Source: Babesia bovis T2Bo (taxonomy: Eukaryota > Apicomplexa > Aconoidasida > Piroplasmida > Babesiidae). Taken from it: 64,000 nucleotides of DNA. The notes under the pieces were generated by a model. It was not told where the DNA came from, did no database searches, and worked only from the letters and a program-made list of their open reading frames with translations. Location of the stretch: positions 248,001 through 312,000 of the forward strand of contig NW_026261572.1 in assembly GCF_000165395.2 (NCBI RefSeq), written 5' to 3'. Position numbers and translations under genes: made by a program. Within the stretch, counting starts at the first letter, position 1; the number at the start of each line of letters is the position of its first letter. Below are positions 53,441 to 61,303 of this stretch, piece by piece.

Positions 53441-54837
53441 TTATAAATCAGGATCACTCCAAGGTGAACTAGGAGATATTTCAAACTTTTCAATGGTAGC
53501 TAAAGAACCAAGCGTCCACAAACCATGAATTACATGACCTAATCCCAGTTTTAGTGTGCCAAAACCTTCCTTTCGATTGTTAGCATACTCCCCATTGTAG
53601 GTAGATCCATCTTCTTGACAATAAAACGTTGCCCTACCATGACGTTTGTTCATTAACCATTCACCTGCAAAAGTATTAAACTCGGTCATTAATCATACCC
53701 TCATAGCGATTCCCGTTTGCATACTCAAAGACACCAAAACCAGTGGCATCATCATCAACCCATGTGCCTATGTGGATAATTAATGTCACACTGTCACTAA
53801 CCCTTAAATCGATCCCCATTTACATATATTAATTCACCAGTACCATGTTTCTTGGAGTTTTGCCATTCACCAATGTACTTGTCATTGGAGGGATAAATGA
53901 AACTGCCATGACCATGAGCTTTGTCATTTACCCAATAACCATCATATTTCTCGCCTGTTGCATATGTAAGCGTCCCATAGCTACATAGATTAAAATCATA
54001 CTTCGTTGACTAACCCTTCTTTGTGGTCATTCACCCATTCTCCGTCGTACTTGTTACCATTGGGAAAGACATATTGCCCACTTCCATGCATCTTCCCATT
54101 GTACCAATCACCTAAATGAATTTAAAGCTACAAAACACGGCATTCTAGGATTATCCACTACTAATAGGACACTGTCCTAAACATACCTTCATAGACGGCA
54201 CCGTCCGAATATTGATATTTGCCCTTCCCACTCATCGCATTATCAACCCAGTCGCCATCATAGGATTCAAGAACTTCCCCCTTGGGCGACATGTAGTTCA
54301 GGATACCTTTACCATGCCGTTTGTCATTTCGCCATTCTCCCACGTAAATATCACCCTCCGCATATTTATATGTTCCTTGTCCATGCATAGCCCCGTCCAT
54401 CCATTCTCCTTCATATACGTCGCCATTGACATACTTTAGCGTCCCGTAACCATTAATCCGTCCATTATCCCAATGTCCTGGTGAATTATGGAAACTATAA
54501 AGATATACTAACCTTCGTATACATTGCCACTTGCGAAGTGGGCTACTCCATGGCCTTTAATTTTATCATCAACCCAATCACCATCATAAACAGCACCATC
54601 GGTATAGAAGAACTTGCCTTTGCCTTCTCTCTTACCGTAAACAAAGTTACCCTCGTACCTCTCATTGTCACCATAATAAAATATACCCACTCCATGAAAA
54701 AGACCATCTTTAACTTGACCCGTGTAAGAGTTTGCACGTAAATCTGTTTCTGGCACCATGGACAATGGTGCCTGGAACTGCTCCATATAGGATGCTGCCA
54801 TTCTTGTTCCAGTTGTTTTGCTATCTTTACGCTTCAT
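53441..54837 (-). CDS. MORN1: MORN1, MORN-repeat protein of the basal complex
   Basis: About seven short exons, start at 54837 (MKRKDSKTT). After a 40-residue lead comes a long series of MORN repeats of the type YEGxWxxGxxxGxGxxx[64 protein letters not shown] and so on, about 13 in all. Length (roughly 360 residues) and nearly pure repeat content match MORN1. In related parasites it marks the basal complex and spindle compartment during daughter-cell budding. One intron inside the gene (near 54120-54180) is longer than the rest. The last exon has a non-repeat tail, [13 protein letters not shown]. Confidence 0.92.
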
Positions 54838-55434
54838 CTAAATGTCGTATTTAACTAAATGCTATATACGGTGTGAGTTTGTCATGTCATACATTAGACT
54901 AAGAATCATTAACTGTTGATTAAAAGTGTTCTACTTACAAAAAGTAAAACCTTATCAGATCATGTACACGTTTTATTGTAATCGTAAACTGTATTGTATA
55001 GAATACTTTATATGACTAGAAATTCTAAGCAAAACCAAAAGAAAAGTTCGTAAGGGAAGAATCTTTTGGTATACAGGAAAATGAAGATCATTGGCGAACT
55101 ATATAGTATCATGATACCTTTTGTATGACATAAGCATACAGTGTTAACATAATGGCACTGTCTAAACGTTTGTACTGTGGATTTCCTAAATCCCATATGA
55201 TGACGGTATCCAGGGGATAAGGTAACAGCCACTCTGGCATTATATACAACACATTAGATACTAGATTCCACAAATCAGCCCTTTATATACAGCTATATAG
55301 ATAGCACTGCTCCATATACAACTAGAAGCACTGTAAATGCCTACACACTAGTTATCATTTTACCTGATGTCGAAAACATGGGTAGAACACACATTCTGTA
55401 AAATAAGGAATCCACTACCTAACCAATAATTCAA
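54838..55434. other. Intergenic region without a supported gene
   Basis: The region holds a 74-codon open frame on the complement (55008-55232) whose C-terminus is very hydrophobic, and an overlapping plus-strand chain near 55012-55130 (MTRNSKQNQKK plus a 26 nt intron). Neither is convincing; at most one can be real. It also includes upstream flanks of MORN1 and the 55435 gene. Confidence 0.35.
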
Positions 55435-56024
55435 ATGGTTATATATTCAAATTCTGTTAATGAACGTATAAAACGAACCCTTAAATCATTGAACTACGAT
55501 CACAGAATATCCTGTGATCTCATCAAAGATTATGCTGATCTCCAGAATTCATCAACGTTAGTCCACAGTGAACAACTTAACAGTGTATCACAGGAGAGAA
55601 CATGTATTAAATCTAGAAACTACGGCAAAACAGGTACCAATGTTAATAGAAGTTACACGTTGTACATTATAGGAAGCACTGAGACAACAGATTGAAGCAT
55701 CACTTCGTGACTCCGTAGGTATCACTATGGCCAATTCTATACTATGTGCACAGGTTGAAGCGACCAAAAGGTTGCAAACATTGATTAGTGAAGTAGGTGG
55801 CAACTCACTGTGCACCGGGACATACATAAGTCTCTCGGATGTACTGACGCTCTGGAAGAACGATGTAGCGCTGCGTATCGTCCTGTTTAATCAACTGGTA
55901 CGTATATGGTATCAGGATGGCTCATTTGTACCAGCGTACGTGTGATGAACAAGATTTTCAACGCCTTTTGCGCATATGGTTAGATAGTCCCTATACAACT
56001 AAACTAAAATTTTTAAGCGATTAA
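55435..56024 (+). CDS. Hypothetical three-exon protein, 173 residues
   Basis: Exons 55435-55641, 55673-55897 and 55935-56024, with introns of 31 and 37 nt, join in frame to a TAA. The protein is helical: EALRQQIEASLRDSVGIT, CAQVEATKRLQTLISEVGG, then LWKNDVALRIVLFNQL and a basic-aromatic end (DFQRLLRIWLDSPYTTKL). No signal peptide or membrane helix. I recognise no family. The helical, small and soluble style would fit a subunit of a larger complex, which is inference. Confidence 0.6.
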
Positions 56025-56076
56025 AGCATGTTCATACAAAGATGTGTGCAACAGATGGCCAAGCAGCATCGTATTT

Positions 56077-58038
56077 TTATTTACGCCGGTTCATGAGCTC
56101 TGCAATTTTCACTCTACCGCTCGGTTTTTGTTCCCTCGCTCCACGCTCCTTTGTTTGACCAGTGGCTTTAACCGATCGCATGTCTTCTATCTTTTGACGG
56201 TTGCGCTCGACCATCTTTTGCTTCATACGTTTAATGTCCTCGACTGTTGCTTTACCGCTCTTTAGCAATGCCTTGATCTTGTTCGTGAATTTACGCTTCT
56301 TAGCGGTTCTGCTAAGCTTGTTGCCCTCCGATATGTCCGTGACGTCATTGTGCCGGCTAGCGGGAACCACGTTTATAGGTGCCTCCACAGTAATGGATGC
56401 AACGTTCTTATTCTTTTCCGCTTCACTTACACGTTTTGGTACAATGTGGTAGTTGCACAGGGAGTCTAACTTGAACATAATCTTCCCAAAATCTTCAGCT
56501 AGCTTCTGTTTATGGGCGTCTAACTTGTCTGTAGCCATAAACATTTCTTGGTAACGTTGAGCATATACATCACCAAGGCCCATTTTGCTTTTGTTAAAAT
56601 CGATTTCTACCGCTCCCTGATTCATCTTGTTACGCTTTTGCTTAAGCCGCTCAATGGCCTCTAACTGGTCCTCTGGTGCAATCTTTCGCTCTATGTTGTC
56701 GAACACCTCCGCTTTTATGCGCTGCTGTATGATAATTTCTATGGGAACATCCTGATTCTCCTCAAGTCCCATGGTATCATCCTCTACAACACCATCCATC
56801 TCTCCTGCGGCCTCAGCATGTATAAAGGCGGAATTCTGTGGCAATTCAAGGTCTAGGTCTAACAAACTGTTCCTCGCTCTTTTGCGAGCACTAGCTTCGC
56901 CCATTAAACTCCAGTGCTTCTCAGCAATGAGGTCTTTCTCAACTTGCGATATTTGGTCATCGTCGTCGTCAACATCATCCATCTGCCTTTCTCGTTCAGG
57001 ATCAATGTTGTGATCAAAGTCTACCAACTCCGATTCGTCACGGTCACTATATTCATCCTCAGATTCTCCATCCTCTTCAACTCTCTGGAGCAAAAGCTCC
57101 ATTTCACGTTCATCCGCATCCAGGCCTTCAAGGTCCCGGGAGCAATGCAGAGCCTCTGCTTCATCACCGTCCTCGCTAGGTTCCTTGAAGAAGTCATCGT
57201 ACATCATGTCGACAGCCGGTTTCGAATCATCAGATTCTTCACCTAGGGACTCGAAATAGTTAAAGTCATCCTCATCTTCAATTTCGCCATTGGCAAATTC
57301 TTCCATCTCTTCCATTTTAAAGAAACGGTCTTTTGTTGCTTTATCACGTTTATCCATACTTGTGTCATCGAGACCATCGTCAGGCGATTCATAATCACTT
57401 TCGTCAGATGTGCCAACGTCCTTCGACCCGTCTATTTCATCCTCAGCACTGGCTGTCTCCCAACCGGGTTCACTTTCTTCGTCACTTTGATCATCATCAT
57501 AGTCTTCCTCTTCTGTATCACTTTCACCCATTGATTCAGAAGAGGAGCTCACGTCCTCCATTCCCCTTTCTAGGGGACTATCATCAACACTGATGTGTGA
57601 ATTTCGATTACCCTGCTGTTGTAAATCACCACGTCCGCTTTTCAATATTCCACGCGGTTGTGTTTGCAAGACCTTCTCGAGCTTCTCGGTGAGTAGTTTA
57701 ATGTCACCAGACAACTCAGATTCCAAATATGTCCAAAGGTCATTTACACCAAGAGTCGAAGCAGAGTTGTACACCCTCTTAGAATCTGCTTTAGCCAAAG
57801 CCAACGCACGCTTTATAGCAGCGGAACGGGTTGACCGCTTTTTGCCTACTTCATCGGCAATACGGATTCTACGTCGTTTGAGCAAAACAACTCCCTTGAA
57901 AAACTCAAGCAATTTGTCACGTAGCATCGATTCACACTGCTTTGTATTATCAAACAGCGTCCACGGCCTTTGGAGCAGTTCACTTGGTGATACGCACGCA
58001 TCGGTGGAATCAGGTATCTCTGAATTGGACTTCTCCAT
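56077..58038 (-). CDS. MPP10: U3 snoRNP protein MPP10
   Basis: Single exon, 653 residues. The central half is extremely acidic with many short D/E runs, and the C-terminal third carries the MPP10 signature: EKHWSLMGEASARKRARNSLL, FDNIERKIAPEDQ, KSKMGLGDVYAQRYQEMF, then LDSLCNYHIVPK. The C-terminus is basic with KRKFTNKIKALLKSG. MPP10 joins IMP3 and IMP4 in the small-subunit processome that cleaves pre-rRNA. The start at 58038 (MEKSNSEIPDS) is the first ATG. It is divergent from the SerRS gene. Confidence 0.93.
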   Translation of the reverse strand: MEKSNSEIPDSTDACVSPSELLQRPWTLFDNTKQCESMLRDKLLEFFKGVVLLKRRRIRIADEVGKKRSTRSAAIKRALALAKADSKRVYNSASTLGVNDLWTYLESELSGDIKLLTEKLEKVLQTQPRGILKSGRGDLQQQGNRNSHISVDDSPLERGMEDVSSSSESMGESDTEEEDYDDDQSDEESEPGWETASAEDEIDGSKDVGTSDESDYESPDDGLDDTSMDKRDKATKDRFFKMEEMEEFANGEIEDEDDFNYFESLGEESDDSKPAVDMMYDDFFKEPSEDGDEAEALHCSRDLEGLDADEREMELLLQRVEEDGESEDEYSDRDESELVDFDHNIDPERERQMDDVDDDDDQISQVEKDLIAEKHWSLMGEASARKRARNSLLDLDLELPQNSAFIHAEAAGEMDGVVEDDTMGLEENQDVPIEIIIQQRIKAEVFDNIERKIAPEDQLEAIERLKQKRNKMNQGAVEIDFNKSKMGLGDVYAQRYQEMFMATDKLDAHKQKLAEDFGKIMFKLDSLCNYHIVPKRVSEAEKNKNVASITVEAPINVVPASRHNDVTDISEGNKLSRTAKKRKFTNKIKALLKSGKATVEDIKRMKQKMVERNRQKIEDMRSVKATGQTKERGAREQKPSGRVKIAELMNRRK

Positions 58039-58226
58039 CGTAATAATAATGTTACCAACTGACTATACAAATGAAAAAACTAGAAAATGGTTGCGATATA
58101 TACTCTAACGATAAGTGCGTCCCAATCATCTTCTCAAATGTGCCCACGTCCACACCATCTACACATTTGAAACGACACATCTCCACAGCAGCATCAAAGA
58201 TAATTAGACACTAGATTCTACTGTTC

Positions 58227-59846
58227 TTGCATGAAATGAGCAAGGTAGGAACTATTGTGATTATCGTAGCTGCTGTATTACCATTTATATACATCCATAA
58301 TGCTCATTCTATAAGCTTTCCTGTTAATCAAGGGTTTTTGAATAGCGCTTCACGAGTTTTTAGATATCCTAATAGATATAACGACATCATAGAAATTAGC
58401 TTACATAATTCGTATGTATCTCCTGTCTATTCGGCACATACTGAGGAACGATCTCACCCAGATTTCACTGACAACGATTTGGATAAGCGTATAAACGAAG
58501 CACTAAAACATAATTTTGTAAGACGCCTTGAGAATTCTACAGGCTACATTCCTACGAGCTTTGATATATGTGTTTTGGCAGCTGTACCAGAGTTATTCCA
58601 TGAAAATTTCAGCATACGTCACGAAAACCATTTGGACACTCTTCTAAATCTACGTAAATTGTATCTACAGAAAGTTGAAGAGGAGAGTCAGTTGTCACAA
58701 CTGTCTAATCGTCGTTCTGATTTGGCAAAGGATTATCTTACGTCTGGCACCTCCCAGCCGTCGATCAAAGAATCTTCTATAACCCTGCGCAATGAGATAA
58801 AATCTCTAGAGGCAAGTATAAGGAAATTGAAAGATGACATTAGGTCCCTAGTGAACAGATTGCCAAACATAGTGTCAGAGGATGTACCCAAGACCGACAC
58901 CGTAGTGCAGAAAGTATATAGCGGTACTACGAAGGCTAAGGGACAACAAACCACAATCCCACATGATGAGGTTATTGCGCGCTTCAGTGAATTCTTTACT
59001 TCAAAATCAACTAAAATTGCAGGTACAGGGTTTTCTGCATTCAGTGGAGATATAAGCCGATTAGAAAGAGCACTGATTAATTTCATGCTTGATACACATC
59101 ACAAGCTATTTGGTTACAAAGAAGTATCCGTGCCATTTGTTGTCAACAGCTCCACTTTGGAAGCTACAGGCCACCTACAACGATTTGAAAACGATCTTTT
59201 CAAACTGGACGATCGTCACCAATGTAGCGGCGATCCCGGTTACTTGATCCCAACAGGAGAAATACCTCTTATATCACTTTTGAGTAACACAAGGCTACAA
59301 CAAAATAAATTGCCTTTATGGTTAATGGCATACACTCCATGCTTCAGAGCGGAAATACAGGATTACGGTAGAGAAACACGTGGACTTATTCGAAACCACC
59401 AATTTGGCAAAGTTGAATTGATCTGCGTATGTGATGCCACTGCGTCAACGGATTTCCATGAACTAATGATATCACATATAGAATTCATATTGGAGTCTTT
59501 AGATTTGCCCTACCGCAGGGTACTATTGCCAGCTAACGAACTGGGTTCAACGTCAAACAAAACAATTGACCTTGAAGTATACTTCCCTTCTCTAAGGAAA
59601 TACATAGAAGTCTCCAGTTGCAGTAACACCTTGGACTACCAATCTAATAAGCTGGGCATATTAACGCGATCAGGCTCAAAGGTGCACTGTATTAACGGTT
59701 CTGGACTTGCAATAGGACGTACACTTTCAGCAATATTGGAGAACTACCAAGTTATAAAGGATAGTGGACGTCTGGAGATTGCCATTCCACATATACTTCA
59801 ACCATATCTGGAAGGCGATCAGTCTTTAGCAGAACCATTGCCATGA
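58227..59846 (+). CDS. Seryl-tRNA synthetase, organellar form
   Basis: Single exon, 539 residues. The N-terminus is a signal peptide (KVGTIVIIVAAVLPFIYIHNAHS) followed by about 60 residues of transit-like sequence, so import into the apicoplast is likely. The body has the SerRS coiled-coil arm (LSNRRSDLAKDY, SLEASIRKLKDDI), class II motif 1 near HKLFGYKEVSVPFVV, motif 2 LPLWLMAYTPCFRAE and RGLIRNHQF, and motif 3 CINGSGLAIGRTLSAIL. SVPFVVNSSTLEATGHLQRFE is the conserved insert. Its TGA overlaps the ATG of the next gene. Confidence 0.93.
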   Translation: MHEMSKVGTIVIIVAAVLPFIYIHNAHSISFPVNQGFLNSASRVFRYPNRYNDIIEISLHNSYVSPVYSAHTEERSHPDFTDNDLDKRINEALKHNFVRRLENSTGYIPTSFDICVLAAVPELFHENFSIRHENHLDTLLNLRKLYLQKVEEESQLSQLSNRRSDLAKDYLTSGTSQPSIKESSITLRNEIKSLEASIRKLKDDIRSLVNRLPNIVSEDVPKTDTVVQKVYSGTTKAKGQQTTIPHDEVIARFSEFFTSKSTKIAGTGFSAFSGDISRLERALINFMLDTHHKLFGYKEVSVPFVVNSSTLEATGHLQRFENDLFKLDDRHQCSGDPGYLIPTGEIPLISLLSNTRLQQNKLPLWLMAYTPCFRAEIQDYGRETRGLIRNHQFGKVELICVCDATASTDFHELMISHIEFILESLDLPYRRVLLPANELGSTSNKTIDLEVYFPSLRKYIEVSSCSNTLDYQSNKLGILTRSGSKVHCINGSGLAIGRTLSAILENYQVIKDSGRLEIAIPHILQPYLEGDQSLAEPLP

Positions 59847-60678
59847 TGCGGTGGCGCAATTTCAGTACACTCTCCAAAAAGGTTGTAGCGTCTGCCAAAA
59901 TCAAAACCAACAACCCTGAATTACAAAGTAAAGTGGAAAATGAACTTTTCAGTATAATGCACGAATCGTGGAAGGAAACGCGTACACCGAATGCTCAAAA
60001 GTTCGTAACAGGAAGTGTTATCGCTCTGTTGTTTGGTGGAGGAATCGCATCAACACTTGATACTACCCATGAAAGGACTCTATCTAGGTACATTATACTC
60101 GGTGAAATACATCTCCTAAGTACATTCTTGTCTTTCACGGTAAGTGAATTTGCGTGTAATTTACTGTACTTAGTGCGGGATGCGTGCAGGTTTGATGCAT
60201 TACCTGGGTTGCGGCATCGTCCCGGTACGTTGGAACATTATACAACAACATTGACTACAGAGGCGATTTTACTGGGCTCCACACTATATGCAGATATCAT
60301 CCATATCAGGAGTCCTGGCGGCCGCCTTCGCCTCTGGTATGCAATAGATATATGATATACACAACGTAACAGGAAATGCTGACGTGTCACCTAAAGCTGT
60401 TTTGCAGATTCTAGGCGTATGCTTCACCATGTGCGCTGGGAATGAACTATTAGCAGCGAAATTCAATATGTCTCCCCTTTGGTATGTACAGCAATAATAC
60501 GACCATAAACCTTTTACAGGCTCAGAAAGCACATTATGCATTCATCAGGAGCTACTTTAATAGGTAATACAATAGATATATTTCAACATCGGCCGCAGGT
60601 ATTCTCCTGCTTCTGCTCTCCGAGTCACACACATCTTCCAAATCACATCGCAATACAACTTCTACTACTGAAGAATAA
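59843..60678 (+). CDS. Mitochondrial inner-membrane type protein (DUF3429-like)
   Basis: About seven short exons. The first ATG (59843) overlaps the SerRS stop in the sequence ATGA; the second in-frame ATG follows directly. The leader MRWRNFSTLSKKVVASAKIK is a mitochondrial presequence. The rest contains several hydrophobic helices (FVTGSVIALLFGGG, HLLSTFLSFTCGMRAGL, ISGVLAAAFASG, ILGVCFTMCAGNELLA and ATLIGILLLLSE). The order with an aromatic-Arg-Trp link (RRFYWAPHY) and the WLRKHIM end is like the DUF3429 membrane family, but this is a tentative match. Introns of 34-38 nt. Confidence 0.65.
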
Positions 60679-60775
60679 TGTAATAACACATACACATTTT
60701 TTATATGTCAATACCATTATGTATGTACCACACTAGTAGTTGGGTGGTGTAGCAAAGGGGATTGCATCCAGTCAA

Positions 60776-61237
60776 AATGGCATCGACAATATCTGAAGAT
60801 GCCATATCGACGTGGACAATTCTGTATCCCACCTACTTTGACAAGAAAGCTACAGTTAGTGGCGGCCGCAGGGTTAACAAAACACTTGCGGTAGAGGACC
60901 CTTCCGTAGAGGACATACGCATAGTTTGCGAGAAACTGAAGGTTCCATATAAAGTAGAACGTGTAAGTATATATTAATTAATATATTGATCCCTAGCATA
61001 AAATATATCCCAGAGATTTTTTGAATCCAGGGCGAATCCGTGTTTATTTTTTGGATCCTAACGCTGAATCCAAGGCTACTACCAGTAAGTAATCGGTTGT
61101 TTTATTTACACTTTACTGCAGAAACTGGATTCATCTCTGAAATAGCGCCTTATATCGCTCAAGTGAAGTCTACCCAGAAAAGCGTGGTAAAATCAACTAC
61201 TAGTAGTAAATCTAGCAAGAAAAAGAAAGGCAAATAA
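60776..61237 (+). CDS. SRP19: Signal recognition particle 19 kDa protein
   Basis: Three exons from the ATG at 60776. The domain is SRP19: TWTILYPTYFDKKATVSGGRRVNKTLAVEDPSVEDI, then a second element NPGRIRVYFLD corresponding to the GRVRV strand of the family. The C-terminus is a Lys/Ser tail (SSKSSKKKKGK). SRP19 binds helices 6 and 8 of SRP RNA and helps SRP54 load. The introns are about 50 and 38 nt. The last stop lies 66 bp from the convergent MACPF stop. Confidence 0.9.
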
Positions 61238-61303
61238 CTTGGGGGAACATCCCACATTAATATTACATGTTTATCGTATATATGTTCTACACGATCTTTT
61301 TTA

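Noticed and set aside
55008..55232. 74-codon complementary frame with a very hydrophobic tail
   Set aside because: No similarity to small ER or mitochondrial proteins; the plus strand offers an equally weak alternative, so neither is called.
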